DNA of 64,000 bases from Synechococcus sp. Cruz-7E5 (GTDB lineage: Bacteria > Cyanobacteriota > Cyanobacteriia > PCC-6307 > Cyanobiaceae), in the NCBI RefSeq assembly GCF_024345995.1, contig NZ_JAGQCE010000009.1, positions 1 through 64,000 of the forward strand, given 5' to 3'. A program made the translations under genes and the position numbers. Positions 40,214 to 49,511 of this stretch are shown here, in pieces. Position 1 is the stretch's first letter. Each line of letters starts with the position of its first letter. A model generated the notes under the pieces. That model was not told where the DNA came from. It made no database searches and saw nothing but the letters and a program-made list of their open reading frames with translations.

Positions 40214-40914
40214 CCCACCTCCACCAGAGCCGCCTGGCGGGTGTGCTCCCTGGTGGTGGCCAGCACCCACTGGTGCCAGGCATCGAGCCCGGCGCCGCTG
40301 CTGGCCGACACCTGGAAGACCTCGGCGGCCGGGTTGACCGAGCGGATGTGCGTTTCGATGCGCTGGACCGCGACGGGCAGATAGGGCAGCAGATCCACCT
40401 TGGTGATCAGCACGCAATCGGCCTCGCGGAACATCACCGGGTACTTGAGGGGTTTGTCGTCGCCTTCAGTGACACTCAGCAGGGCCACCTTGAGGTGCTC
40501 GCCCACCTCAAATTCAGCTGGACAGACCAGGTTGCCCACGTTCTCCACCCAGAGCAGATCGAGAGCGGCCGGATCCAGCTGCGCCTGGAGCTGACACAGG
40601 CCGCCGCTCACCATCGCCGCATCCAGGTGGCAGGCGCGGCCTGTGGTGATCGGCACCACCGGCACCCCCACCGCTTCGAGGCGCTGGGCATCGAGCTGGG
40701 TGGTCATGTCGCCCTCCAGCACCGCCATCTCCAGATGGGGCGCAAGTGCCGTGATCGTGCGTTCCAGCAGGGAGGTCTTGCCGGCGCCGGGGCTGCTCAT
40801 CACGTTGAGGCAGAGCAGGTTCCAGGCGTCGAAGTGCTCGCGGTTGTGATCCGCCTGGTGCTGATTGGCGGCCATCAGATTGAGGCCGAGGGTGTCGCTG
40901 AGGGGCATGTGCAT
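40210..40914 (-). CDS. hypB: HypB-like nickel-insertion GTPase, guanidine operon
   Basis: This 234-residue SIMIBI-class GTPase has P-loop [26 protein letters not shown], the metal-binding CH pair in [24 protein letters not shown] (second Cys) and the guanine-specificity [10 protein letters not shown]. It lacks a His-rich N-terminal nickel store. ATG 40914 sits just after the hypA stop and the end overlaps the GlnT-like gene. No hydrogenase genes are present, so nickel is most likely delivered to the neighbouring guanidine hydrolase, as known for the Synechocystis homologues. Confidence 0.92.
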   Translation of the reverse strand: MHMPLSDTLGLNLMAANQHQADHNREHFDAWNLLCLNVMSSPGAGKTSLLERTITALAPHLEMAVLEGDMTTQLDAQRLEAVGVPVVPITTGRACHLDAAMVSGGLCQLQAQLDPAALDLLWVENVGNLVCPAEFEVGEHLKVALLSVTEGDDKPLKYPVMFREADCVLITKVDLLPYLPVAVQRIETHIRSVNPAAEVFQVSASSGAGLDAWHQWVLATTREHTRQAALVEVG

Positions 40915-40918
40915 GGGA

Positions 40919-41311
40919 TCAGCGCGAAGGAACGGCGGCGGGGTCTGAGGTCTGTTGCGGCAGGCTGTAGTCGACAGAGCGGATGCGCAGCTCACGGCCG
41001 CTGACGATCTCCTCCATGGGCCGATCGCAGCAGGGGGAGCGGTAGGCCTGAGCGGAATCGGGGCTGTAGACGCTGGTGCAGCCCAGGCAACGGGCCCGCA
41101 GGGGAACGGTTTCGATCTCGAGCGTCGAGCCGTCGAGCCAGGTGCCCTCCACCGCGGCAGCGAAGGTGAACCGCAGCGCCTCCGGTTCCACACAGGTGAA
41201 GTCCCCCACCTGCAGGTGCACGGCTGCCACCACGGGAGTCAGGGGCTCCTGCCCACGCTTCCACTCCTGCAGGGAGAGCAGCAGGCACTTGGTCATGTCG
41301 ACCTCATGCAT
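40919..41311 (-). CDS. hypA: HypA-like nickel metallochaperone, guanidine operon
   Basis: This 130-residue protein starts [18 protein letters not shown], with the Met-His-Glu nickel site. The zinc site has [11 protein letters not shown] and RSPCCDRP (two CxxC-like pairs). The C-terminus is longer than in standard HypA ([15 protein letters not shown]). It would bind nickel and pass it with HypB to the guanidine hydrolase. It begins three bases after the gdmH stop. Confidence 0.92.
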   Translation of the reverse strand: MHEVDMTKCLLLSLQEWKRGQEPLTPVVAAVHLQVGDFTCVEPEALRFTFAAAVEGTWLDGSTLEIETVPLRARCLGCTSVYSPDSAQAYRSPCCDRPMEEIVSGRELRIRSVDYSLPQQTSDPAAVPSR

Positions 41312-41314
41312 GGC

Positions 41315-42520
41315 CTATCTCCACTTCTGATCGACGGCCATGTTGCAGGCTTCATGCAACCAGGGCGGCTTGCTCCTGCGGGGCAGCTGGCCGCTCACCA
41401 CCAGATGGGCCATCACATCGCAGATCACGCGGGTGGCCATCAGCGAGGTCATGTCGCTGATGTCGTAAGGCGGGGAGACCTCCACCACCTCCAGGCCGCA
41501 GACCGGCACGTTGCGCACGATCAGCTCCAGCAGCTTGAGCGCCTCGCGCGGCAGCAGACCGCCCGGTTCGGGCCAGCCTGTGCCGGGCACGAAACCAGCG
41601 TCGATGCAATCAATGTCGAAGGAGATGTAGACGCAGTCGGTGCCGTCGGTGGCACGCTCGATCGCGAACTGCGCTGCCGCCTCCAGGCCCATGTCGCAGA
41701 TATCGGTGACGGTGAGCACGTTGGTGCCCCGCTCCCGGCAGACCTTCACCCCTTCACGCGGCACCTGCCAGCCGCCGATGCCCAGCTGCACCAGGTTCTC
41801 GGCCGGGGCGTTGGCCATGTTGGTGGCATGGAACCAGGGGCAGGTATGCATGCGCTCGTCGAGGTCGATCTCCTGGGTGTCGACATGACGATCAAAGTGG
41901 ATGATGCCTACCTTCTTGTCACCCAGATGGCGGCAGACGCCACGCACGGTGGGAAAGCCGATCGAGTGATCTCCACCAAGAATGATCGGGAAGGCTCCAC
42001 TGGCGAAGACGTGCGCCACGCCCTTGGAGATCTGATCGAAGCTCTTTTCGTTGTTGGCCGGAATCGTGAAGATATCGCCGACATCGCAGAGCCTGATCGA
42101 CTCGCGCAGATCGACGCCCATTTCGTAGTTGTAGGGCGTATAGAGGGCCGAGATGCGCCGGATCCCCTGGGGCCCGAAGCGGGTGCCGGGGCGGTAGGTG
42201 GTGCCGGAGTCATGCGGCACGCCCATGATCGCCACATCGAACTCACCGACGCGGTTCACATCCTCGATGTAAGGCGCCTTCATGAACGTGTTTATCCCCG
42301 CGTAGTGAGGCAGCTCACCACGGGAGAAGGTGGAAATGCGCCGATCGACGATGCTCTCAGCCGCCTCAAGGCCGTAAAGCAGACCCTGATCCACCTCCTG
42401 CTGCCAGCCGGTAAGCGGCAGGCGGGCTTCCTTCTCAAGGGCCTCGGCGCCCTGGCGGCCGGCAGGCGGCGCCTGGGTACGCCGGTCGAAGGCCCCTTCC
42501 GGGCCTGGGGATGCTGTCAT
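41315..42520 (-). CDS. gdmH: Nickel-dependent guanidine hydrolase (ureohydrolase family)
   Basis: This 401-residue ureohydrolase has metal motifs LGGDHSIGFPT, IIHFDRHVDTQEIDLDERMH and SFDIDCIDAGFVPG. The DRHVD form, the long N-terminal extension (KEARLPLTGWQQEVDQGLLY) and the HypA/HypB neighbours match GdmH (Sll1077 of Synechocystis), which hydrolyses guanidine to urea and ammonium with nickel. I place the start at ATG 42520, since a longer frame would run through the riboswitch. No Shine-Dalgarno is seen near it; an in-frame GTG at 42529 is an alternative. First gene of the operon, directly controlled by the upstream riboswitch. Confidence 0.9.
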   Translation of the reverse strand: MTASPGPEGAFDRRTQAPPAGRQGAEALEKEARLPLTGWQQEVDQGLLYGLEAAESIVDRRISTFSRGELPHYAGINTFMKAPYIEDVNRVGEFDVAIMGVPHDSGTTYRPGTRFGPQGIRRISALYTPYNYEMGVDLRESIRLCDVGDIFTIPANNEKSFDQISKGVAHVFASGAFPIILGGDHSIGFPTVRGVCRHLGDKKVGIIHFDRHVDTQEIDLDERMHTCPWFHATNMANAPAENLVQLGIGGWQVPREGVKVCRERGTNVLTVTDICDMGLEAAAQFAIERATDGTDCVYISFDIDCIDAGFVPGTGWPEPGGLLPREALKLLELIVRNVPVCGLEVVEVSPPYDISDMTSLMATRVICDVMAHLVVSGQLPRRSKPPWLHEACNMAVDQKWR

Positions 42521-42540
42521 GGCAAACACGGAGGTGGGGG

Positions 42541-42660
42541 TTGCGGTCTCCCGGGCTTTTATCCCTCCGTGCAACCGGGTGACCCCGGTGAGCTTCTCTC
42601 GGACCAGACGCCGCATCCGGCTCGCCGAAGCGAACTGATGCCAACCGGAACCCTAGAAGC
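42541..42660 (-). promoter_or_regulatory. Guanidine-I (ykkC) riboswitch
   Basis: On the minus strand three strongly conserved blocks of the guanidine-I aptamer occur in the right order. CTAGGGTTCCGG (42656-42645) is the 5' strand, GGTCCGAGAGAAG (42605-42593) the middle, and GGGATAAAAGCCCGGGAGA (42565-42547) the 3' block, separated by variable GC-rich helices. The aptamer ends about 20 bases before gdmH. An alternative stem CACGGAGG (42571-42564) with CCTCCGTG (42534-42527) overlaps the conserved 3' part and the start region, suggesting an expression platform. A possible -10 box TATAAC lies at 42736-42731. The RNA should turn on guanidine import and hydrolysis when guanidine is present. Confidence 0.95.
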
Positions 42661-42731
42661 TGCTTCCGCCACAGAACCCTCACCCCACCCGAAGCGTCGC
42701 GTTGTGGCGGTTGCTACTGGGTCGCATCTGG

Positions 42732-43580
42732 TTATAGAAGCTGATACCGGCAGGCCAGCCGGCAGGTGTCACCGGGAGCCACCTCCAGCCGCCTCTCCCC
42801 ACTCACCAGGGCGCCCCGTGGAGCCGTCCAGGGCTCCAGGCAGACCATCGAGCGGGGGGGATCGCTCCAGACCACGGCCAGATCGAAGGGGGGTTCGGCC
42901 TCGAGCTCCAGGGCCACACCCGCCTGGCGGTCCAGCAAACGCACCGGGCCAGCTGGCTGAGCCAGCAGATCCACCCCCTGCTCCAGCCGCTCCAGCAGCG
43001 GGGCGGTGGCGGCGGGCGCCATGGTGCCGTGGTCGAAACAGTGCTCCGGCAGCCCCTCCAGCGACGCCATCGCCAGGGAGGTGACCGCGAAATACGGGTG
43101 CAGCCCGAAGGCGAACGGCAGCGGATCCACACCGGGGTTGTGCAGCTCCACCTCGATCGCCAGAGCCCCTGGCAGTGGGCGCAGCTCCAGCTGCAGCCGG
43201 AAGGGAAAGGGGAACATGGCCTGGCTGGCAGGGCTGTCGGTCAGGGTCAGGCGCACGCCCTCATCTCCTGGCAACTCCACCAGATCCCAGGGCAGATCGC
43301 GGGCAAATCCGTGCTGTTTGAGCGTGAAGGTCCCCTGCGGCAGCGGCAGCTGATCAGCGGGGAGATTGCCGCAGATCGGAAACAGCACCGGCATGCCGCC
43401 GCGCACCGAAAGGGCCGGATCGGCGAAGCGGGCCTCATCGAGATACAGGAGCTCACGGCCGTTGCAGCGCCAACCGCTGAGCAGTCCGCCTCGCTCCGGC
43501 ACCAACCGCAGCAGATCACCGCCAGCTGCGGCGCTGAACTCCCAGTGGGGGTAGGGCGTGGTGCGGTGGGTCAGGGGCAT
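42732..43580 (-). CDS. Aldose 1-epimerase/hexose-6-phosphate mutarotase-like protein
   Basis: This 282-residue galactose-mutarotase-fold protein has RGGMPVLFPICGNLPADQLP and the catalytic histidine regions LKQHGFARDLPWDL and FAFGLHPYFAV. A late glutamate lies near SMVCLEPWTAPRGAL. These correspond to the YeaD/D-hexose-6-phosphate mutarotase group. It equilibrates sugar anomers in the cytosol. It ends 70 bases before the guanidine riboswitch, and is followed upstream by a hydrolase gene six bases away in the same direction. Confidence 0.87.
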   Translation of the reverse strand: MPLTHRTTPYPHWEFSAAAGGDLLRLVPERGGLLSGWRCNGRELLYLDEARFADPALSVRGGMPVLFPICGNLPADQLPLPQGTFTLKQHGFARDLPWDLVELPGDEGVRLTLTDSPASQAMFPFPFRLQLELRPLPGALAIEVELHNPGVDPLPFAFGLHPYFAVTSLAMASLEGLPEHCFDHGTMAPAATAPLLERLEQGVDLLAQPAGPVRLLDRQAGVALELEAEPPFDLAVVWSDPPRSMVCLEPWTAPRGALVSGERRLEVAPGDTCRLACRYQLL

Positions 43581-43586
43581 GGGACC

Positions 43587-44504
43587 TCAGGCAGCGGGCA
43601 GGCTCGCGAGCCAGTCCAGCAGGGCGGCGTTCACCTGCCCGGGCACTTCATCGTGGGGGCAGTGGCCGGCGTCGAGCACCACCTCGGTCGTGGCGGCCGG
43701 AGCGTGCCGCTGGAAGGCGGCGCGGCGGCCGGCGGCGTTGATCCAGGGGTCGCGGATCCCCCAGAGCAGCAGCAGAGGGGCCTGAAGCTCGGCGAATAGT
43801 TCATCGAGCGGCTGGCCACGGGGAATGTCGAAGACGGTGCGGAACACCCCGAAGGCCCCTGGATCAAGCGAAGGCCGCCGGATCGCCTCCACCAGCTCGT
43901 CGTCCACGTTGCTGCGGTCGATATAGACCTGATTGAGGGTGCGCCGGATTGTTGACGGGCGCCGCAGGTTCTCGAACAGCAGACGCTGCAGCAGCGGGCT
44001 GCGCAACAGAGCGCCGCCGATCGTGCGCTTCGTGATCGCACCCCAGCCCTTCGGTTCGGCCTGCTCGTCGCTGAAGGGGCCAGCGGCATTGATCAGCACT
44101 ACCCCGGCCGCCTCGCTCCCCAGTGCCGCCCCCGCCGCCAGTGCGGCAAAGCCCCCGAGAGAATTGCCCACCAGCACCGTGGGCCGACCGATCCGCTCGC
44201 GCACGTAAGCCACCAGCTGATCCCGCCAGAGCCCTCCGCCATAGGAAAGACCAGAGGGCTTGGCACTGCGGCCGAAGCCCAGCAGGTCGAGGGCATGCAC
44301 CTCATGCCGTTCGCTCAGCACCGGGATGTTGTACCTCCAGTGGTCTGTGGAGGCACCGAAGCCGTGAACCAGCAGCAGGGCCGGACCCTGGGGCTGCTGC
44401 GGTCGGCTGGCCAGGGCATGGACCCCATGACCGTCATGGGTCCAGGGCTCGGGGCGGATGCCGATCAACGCAGGCTTGGCTTGGTCGTCGATGCTAGGGA
44501 TCAC
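43587..44504 (-). CDS. Alpha/beta-fold hydrolase
   Basis: This 305-residue hydrolase has the oxyanion region LLLVHGFGASTDHWRYN, the nucleophile elbow VLVGNSLGGFAALA (serine), an acid near LWGIRDPWINAAG and the histidine in DAGHCPHDEVPGQ. A lid domain lies between about residues 140 and 210. Start is the GTG at 44504, 17 bases from the divergent small gene. The substrate is unknown; cyanobacterial relatives are general esterase-like proteins. Probably cotranscribed with the mutarotase. Confidence 0.85.
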   Translation of the reverse strand: MIPSIDDQAKPALIGIRPEPWTHDGHGVHALASRPQQPQGPALLLVHGFGASTDHWRYNIPVLSERHEVHALDLLGFGRSAKPSGLSYGGGLWRDQLVAYVRERIGRPTVLVGNSLGGFAALAAGAALGSEAAGVVLINAAGPFSDEQAEPKGWGAITKRTIGGALLRSPLLQRLLFENLRRPSTIRRTLNQVYIDRSNVDDELVEAIRRPSLDPGAFGVFRTVFDIPRGQPLDELFAELQAPLLLLWGIRDPWINAAGRRAAFQRHAPAATTEVVLDAGHCPHDEVPGQVNAALLDWLASLPAA

Positions 44505-44521
44505 TTCGGTAGGTTCGCTCC

Positions 44522-44818
44522 GTGCTCGACTCGTCCAGCCTGCTGCCGGGAACGGCCCTGTGGGCTCTGGCGTTGTATCTGCCCCTCTCTCTGCCGCTGG
44601 CCCGTCTGGATGAGGCCCTCGCGGAAGGACCACTCCCCGAAGGTCTGCGCGTGATCGTGCTGCTGCTGAGCAGCGTGTTGCTGGCGTTCGCCGTTGGGGG
44701 GATCACACAGCTGGGGCTGAGCTGGGCCCTGAGCCCGAGCTGGGCCGCCAGCCTCGGGCTGATGGCAGTGCTGGCCGGCGGGTTCTGGACCCTCGCCTCC
44801 CGGCGTGATGAGAGCTGA
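44522..44818 (+). CDS. Small membrane protein (hypothetical)
   Basis: A 98-residue protein with three hydrophobic segments (ALWALALYLPLSLPLARL; VIVLLLSSVLLAFAVGGI; AASLGLMAVLAGGFWTLA) and a charged end (RRDES). GTG start at 44522. It is convergent with, and three bases from, the antiporter gene stop. No family recognised; the membrane topology is direct from sequence. Confidence 0.65.
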   Translation: MLDSSSLLPGTALWALALYLPLSLPLARLDEALAEGPLPEGLRVIVLLLSSVLLAFAVGGITQLGLSWALSPSWAASLGLMAVLAGGFWTLASRRDES

Positions 44819-44821
44819 GCC

Positions 44822-46159
44822 TCAGGCCGGCTGTTCAGCCAGCTTCTCCTCGCGGCTGAGCACCACACGCAGCAGGATCGGCGAGAGGAACGTGGTGCCG
44901 ATCACCATCAACAGGATCGCCGCCTCCAGGGCCGGGGTCAGCAGCCCGGCCTGAGTGCCCAGACCCAGGAAAATAAGGCCCACTTCACCACGGGGCATCA
45001 TCCCCAGACCCACCACCAGGCGGTTGGTCTTCTCCTTGCTGAAGTAGGTCCAGCCGGACGCCACCTTGCCGATGATCGCCACCACCAGCAGGAAGGCGGC
45101 CATCACCAGGCCGGGGCGGTTGGCCGGATCCATCGGGTTGAGCACCGTCAGGTCCATGCTGGTGCCGATCAGAACGAAGAAGATGGTGGCGAACAGCGAC
45201 ACCAGGGGCTTCACCGTTTCCTGAATGGCGTGGGTGTTGCGCGATCCGCTCAGGATCAGGCCAGCGGCAAAAGCCCCGAGAGCCGCCTCCAGGCCGATGG
45301 CCTGGGCCGCGAAACAGCAAATACAGAGCACAACGAAGGAGGCCACCACCACCTCACCGGGGGCCTTGAGCCGATCCAGCAGCCAGTCGAAGGCAGGGGC
45401 GGCCGTGCGGCTCAGAAACAGTGAAACACCGACAAACATGGCGGCGGCCACGAGCAGCTTCACGATCGGGCCGATCTCGAAGGCACCTCCACCAGCCACC
45501 GCCACCACCACGGCCAGGATGACGATGCCGAGAATGTCATCGAGAACAGCGGCGCCGATCACAGTCTGACCTTCGCGGGTCTTGAGGTATTTGAGTTCGC
45601 CGAAGACGCTGGCGGTGATGCCGATGCTGGTGGCGGTCATGGCCGCACCGGCGAAGATGGCTGGAATCAGCGGCACATGGAAGAAATACAGCAGACCTAA
45701 TGTGCCCAGCGCAAAGGGCAGGACCACACCAGTGCAGGCCACCGTGGTGGCCTGGGCTCCCACCGCCACCAGCTCATCAAGCTCACTCTCGAGTCCAGTG
45801 AGGAACAGCAGGGCGAACAGGCCAAGGGTGGCCACCGCCTGCAGGTTGGGAAAAGTTTCGATGTAGATCGACTCGACCGCATCGGGCGACATCGACGAGA
45901 GGGAAGCCACCGCGGAAGTGAACCAGTTGCTCAGCTCCGCCCCGGTTTCAGGAGGGAGAATCAGATGCAGGCCCGAGAGCCCGATCAGCACCCCCGCCAC
46001 CAACTCACCAAGGATGGTGGGGAGCTGGAGCCGAACCATGATCTCGGCCAGGGTGCGCGCAGCCAGGAAAATCAGCAGAAAACGGCCCACCCCGATCAGG
46101 GTTTCGGCCACCTCCCCATTGTGATTGCCGATTTCGAGCAGGAGAGTCGGGAAAGTCAT
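44822..46159 (-). CDS. CPA2-type Na+(K+)/H+ antiporter
   Basis: This 445-residue protein has about 12-13 membrane helices. It carries CPA2 motifs: LQLPTILGELVAGVLIG near the N-terminus, the discontinuous-helix AGAAMTATSIGITASVFGEL and the ion-binding region VLDDILGIVILAV (paired aspartates). It resembles NhaS3-like cyanobacterial transporters, which lack the C-terminal TrkA-N domain seen in KefB. Whether it sits in plasma or thylakoid membrane, and whether it prefers sodium or potassium, cannot be told. Start ATG 46159. Confidence 0.9.
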   Translation of the reverse strand: MTFPTLLLEIGNHNGEVAETLIGVGRFLLIFLAARTLAEIMVRLQLPTILGELVAGVLIGLSGLHLILPPETGAELSNWFTSAVASLSSMSPDAVESIYIETFPNLQAVATLGLFALLFLTGLESELDELVAVGAQATTVACTGVVLPFALGTLGLLYFFHVPLIPAIFAGAAMTATSIGITASVFGELKYLKTREGQTVIGAAVLDDILGIVILAVVVAVAGGGAFEIGPIVKLLVAAAMFVGVSLFLSRTAAPAFDWLLDRLKAPGEVVVASFVVLCICCFAAQAIGLEAALGAFAAGLILSGSRNTHAIQETVKPLVSLFATIFFVLIGTSMDLTVLNPMDPANRPGLVMAAFLLVVAIIGKVASGWTYFSKEKTNRLVVGLGMMPRGEVGLIFLGLGTQAGLLTPALEAAILLMVIGTTFLSPILLRVVLSREEKLAEQPA

Positions 46160-46435
46160 GCAGTCCGTTGTGGCGGCACGTTGTTGAAGTTGGCGGTGAC
46201 GTTAGACGGGATCTGCGGCAGGCATTGGCTTCTGTCCAGATCGAACTCTGACCACCATGCGTGAATCCACACCGATCGGGGGCTGGTCAGGCTCGTGCCG
46301 AACTGCCTGGTCGGCATGCGGAGCGTCCGCGTCGGGGCTGAGCCAAACTGGTCCTGCGCACGGATCGGACCGGCATCGCGTTTCACAGCCGACCGTTGTT
46401 CAGCTTCGCCGCTCCACCCCCTTCGCCCCACCTCC

Positions 46436-48958
46436 ATGACCGACGCTCCGCCCAGCCAGCTGAGGCTGCCCACCCCAGGCTGCTTTGCCGACCCTGATCG
46501 CAGCGGCCTGACGGCCGATGGCGTCTTCGACGGCATGACCGAGCACCTCTTCTACACGCTGGGCCAGCTCGCCCCCACCGCCAGCCACCACGACCTCTAC
46601 GTGGCCCTGAGCTACGCCGTGCGCGATCGGCTGATGACCCGCTACCTGGCTGGAATCGAGGCGATCTCGGCCACGCCCACCCGAGTGGTGGCCTACCTCT
46701 CCGCCGAATTCCTGATCGGCCCCCAGCTGGGCAACAACCTGCTGATGCTCGGGATCCAGGACGAAGCCGCCGAGGCCCTGCGCCGATTCGGAATTGACTC
46801 GCTCGAGGAGATCCTCGAGGTTGAAGAGGAACCGGGCCTGGGGAATGGGGGGCTCGGCCGCCTGGCCGCCTGCTACCTCGAATCCCTCTCCAGCCTGGAG
46901 ATCCCCGCCACCGGTTATGGCATTCGCTATGAGTTCGGAATCTTCGACCAGCTGATCCGCGATGGCTGGCAGGTTGAGATCACCGACAAATGGCTCAAGA
47001 GCGGCTGGCCCTGGGAACTGCCCCGCCCCGACCAGGCCTGCTTCGTCGGATTCGGCGGCCGCACCGAGAACTACCGCGACACCCAGGGGGACTACCGCGT
47101 GCGCTGGATTCCCTCCGAGCACGCCATCGGTGTCCCCCACGACGTGCCCGTGCTGGGCTACAGGGTGAACACCTGCAACCGCCTGCGGCTGTGGTCAGCG
47201 GAGGCCTCTGAGAGCTTCGATTTCTACGCCTTCAACATCGGCGACTACTACGGCGCGGTGGAGGAGAAGGTGGGCTCCGAGACTCTCTCCAAGGTGCTCT
47301 ATCCCAACGACGGCACCGATGAAGGCCGGCGTCTGCGCCTCAAGCAGCAGCACTTCTTCGTGAGCTGCTCCCTGCAGGACATGCTGCGCAGCCTGGAACT
47401 GCGTGACCTGCCGATCACCGACTTCCCGGAGCACTGGTCGGTGCAGCTCAACGACACCCACCCGGCGATCGCGGTGGCCGAGCTGATGCGGTTGCTGATC
47501 GATCACAAACAGCTGAGCTGGGATGCCGCCTGGGACATCACCACCCGCTCGTTGGCCTACACCAACCACACACTGTTGCCGGAAGCCCTCGAGAAATGGG
47601 GGCTGGATCTCTTCGGCTCACTGCTGCCGCGACACCTGGAGCTGATCTTCGAGATCAACCGACGCTTCCTGCAGATGGTGCGGCTGAAGCATCCAGGCAA
47701 CGAGACGATGCTGCGGCGGGTTTCGATCATCGATGAGAACGACGGCAAGGCGGTGCGGATGGCCCACCTGGCCACCGTGGCCTCTCACCACGTCAACGGT
47801 GTGGCGGCCCTGCACAGCGAACTGGTGCGCACCCAGCTCTTCCCCGAATTCGCCTCCCTCTGGCCCGAGAAGTTCACCAATGTGACCAACGGCGTCACAC
47901 CACGCCGCTGGATCGCCCTCGCCAACCCGCTGCTGCGGGAGCTGCTCAATGAGGTGATCGGCCAGGACTGGGTGCGCAACCTCGACGACCTGCGCCAGCT
48001 GGAGGCCTTCCAGAACGACGCTGGCTTCCTGGAGCGCTGGGGCCAGACCAAGCTGGCGGTGAAGCGTCATCTGGCCCAGTACATCCACCGCCAGAGCGGA
48101 CTGCTGGTGGATCCTTCCTCGCTCTTTGACGTGCAGGTGAAGCGGATCCACGAATACAAGCGCCAGCACCTGAATGCGCTGCAGGTGATCGCCCAGTACC
48201 TGCGCATCAAGAACGGCCTCGGCGACAACTTCGCCCCGCGCACCGTGATCTTCGGAGGCAAGGCAGCACCTGGCTACTACATGGCCAAGCTTATTATTCG
48301 TTTTCTCAACGGCATTGCCGAAACGATCAACGCCGACCCTGACATGGACGGACGCCTGCGGGTGGTGTTCCTGCCTGACTACAACGTCAGCCTGGGTCAA
48401 CGGGTGTATCCGGCCTCAGACCTCTCCGAGCAGATCTCCACCGCTGGGCTGGAGGCCTCCGGCACCGGCAACATGAAATTCGCCATGAATGGGGCGCTCA
48501 CGATCGGCACTCTCGATGGCGCCAACGTGGAGATCCGCGAGCAGGTGGGCGCCGAGAACTTCTTCCTCTTCGGCCACACCACCGACGGCATCGAGGCCCT
48601 GCGCGCGGGGACCTACCGCCCCTGGGAGCTGATTCCGAGCATCCCGGAACTGCCGGAGGTGCTGCAACTGGTGGAGCAGGGTCACTTCAGCAATGGCGAC
48701 ACGGAGCTGTTCAAGCCCCTGCTGCAGAACCTCACCGGCCGGGATCCCTACTTCGTGATGGCGGACTTCAGCGACTACATGCGCGCCCAGGACGCGGTCA
48801 GTCAGGCCTGGGGTGATCGCACCACCTGGAACCGGATGTCACTGCTGAACACGGCGCGCACCGGCTTCTTCAGCAGCGACCGCTCAATCCGCGAGTACGC
48901 CAAGCGGATCTGGCAGGCAGAGCCGTTCCCGGTGACGATCAGCTGCGTGATCGACTGA
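46436..48958 (+). CDS. glgP: Glycogen phosphorylase (copy 1)
   Basis: This 840-residue GT35 enzyme releases glucose-1-phosphate from glycogen using pyridoxal phosphate. It has GNGGLGRLAACYLESLSSLE, QLNDTHPAIAVAELMR, the KFTNVTNGVTPRRW active-site block and the PLP-lysine block EASGTGNMKFAMNGALTIG. ATG 46436 is used; it lies after the non-coding leader. It is the most divergent of three phosphorylases in this window: tandem copies 2 and 3 are much closer to each other. Convergent with a small gene six bases away. Confidence 0.95.
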   Translation: MTDAPPSQLRLPTPGCFADPDRSGLTADGVFDGMTEHLFYTLGQLAPTASHHDLYVALSYAVRDRLMTRYLAGIEAISATPTRVVAYLSAEFLIGPQLGNNLLMLGIQDEAAEALRRFGIDSLEEILEVEEEPGLGNGGLGRLAACYLESLSSLEIPATGYGIRYEFGIFDQLIRDGWQVEITDKWLKSGWPWELPRPDQACFVGFGGRTENYRDTQGDYRVRWIPSEHAIGVPHDVPVLGYRVNTCNRLRLWSAEASESFDFYAFNIGDYYGAVEEKVGSETLSKVLYPNDGTDEGRRLRLKQQHFFVSCSLQDMLRSLELRDLPITDFPEHWSVQLNDTHPAIAVAELMRLLIDHKQLSWDAAWDITTRSLAYTNHTLLPEALEKWGLDLFGSLLPRHLELIFEINRRFLQMVRLKHPGNETMLRRVSIIDENDGKAVRMAHLATVASHHVNGVAALHSELVRTQLFPEFASLWPEKFTNVTNGVTPRRWIALANPLLRELLNEVIGQDWVRNLDDLRQLEAFQNDAGFLERWGQTKLAVKRHLAQYIHRQSGLLVDPSSLFDVQVKRIHEYKRQHLNALQVIAQYLRIKNGLGDNFAPRTVIFGGKAAPGYYMAKLIIRFLNGIAETINADPDMDGRLRVVFLPDYNVSLGQRVYPASDLSEQISTAGLEASGTGNMKFAMNGALTIGTLDGANVEIREQVGAENFFLFGHTTDGIEALRAGTYRPWELIPSIPELPEVLQLVEQGHFSNGDTELFKPLLQNLTGRDPYFVMADFSDYMRAQDAVSQAWGDRTTWNRMSLLNTARTGFFSSDRSIREYAKRIWQAEPFPVTISCVID

Positions 48959-48964
48959 GAGGCC

Positions 48965-49438
48965 TCAGGGCCGGTGGTCCGGCAGGTCGGGGGTCTGGTG
49001 GAGCAGACGGTTCAGCCGCAGACGGTCGGCATTGAGGGGGTCGGGGGCCAGCTCTCCGGCCAGCTCCCGGAATTTCTGCTCCACATCCTCAGGCACACGC
49101 ACATCAAAGATGCGCTCCATCAGCGCTTCGATCGAGAACAGGTGGGCATTGATGTTCTCCAGATCGGCGATCGCCTGCTGCAGGCTCTCCTCCTCGGGGG
49201 AGCCGGTGGCATCTGCGGGGGTTGAAGCCACGGGCTGAGGCGTGGACGGCTCGGCCTCACCATCGCCATGGGTTTTCTGCAGCTCTTCCAGCACCCGGCC
49301 TGCCAGGGTGCGGAACGACTGCAGCGCAGCCCAGTTGAGTTCCTGCTGCTGCCGCAGAGTGGGATTCTCCCGGATCAATCGGTCATGTTCCCGATAAAAT
49401 CGCTGACAGTCAGGGCATTGGCAGGGCTCTTCGGGCAC
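48965..49438 (-). CDS. Hypothetical protein with N-terminal cysteine motif
   Basis: A 157-residue soluble protein beginning MPEEPCQCPDCQRFYREHDR, a CxCxxC cluster that could bind a metal. A helical segment, a low-complexity middle (GEAEPSTPQPVASTPADATG) and a helical C-terminal region (LENINAHLFSIEALMERIFD) follow. Family not recognised. Convergent with glgP. Function unknown. Confidence 0.7.
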   Translation of the reverse strand: MPEEPCQCPDCQRFYREHDRLIRENPTLRQQQELNWAALQSFRTLAGRVLEELQKTHGDGEAEPSTPQPVASTPADATGSPEEESLQQAIADLENINAHLFSIEALMERIFDVRVPEDVEQKFRELAGELAPDPLNADRLRLNRLLHQTPDLPDHRP

Positions 49439-49511
49439 CGCGCTCCCTTGGTTCCTTGACGCCCATCATGGCATTGGAAGTCCGGGGCTGCCGCTGGGAG
49501 CTCCAGCAGCC

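Noticed and set aside
42520-42616. Longer gdmH start at 42616
   Set aside because: Those codons lie within the riboswitch aptamer; the 42520 start is the first ATG after it.
40955-43084. 709-codon plus-strand frame
   Set aside because: Antisense to hypA, gdmH and the riboswitch; low-complexity His/Gly/Ala-rich product without motifs.
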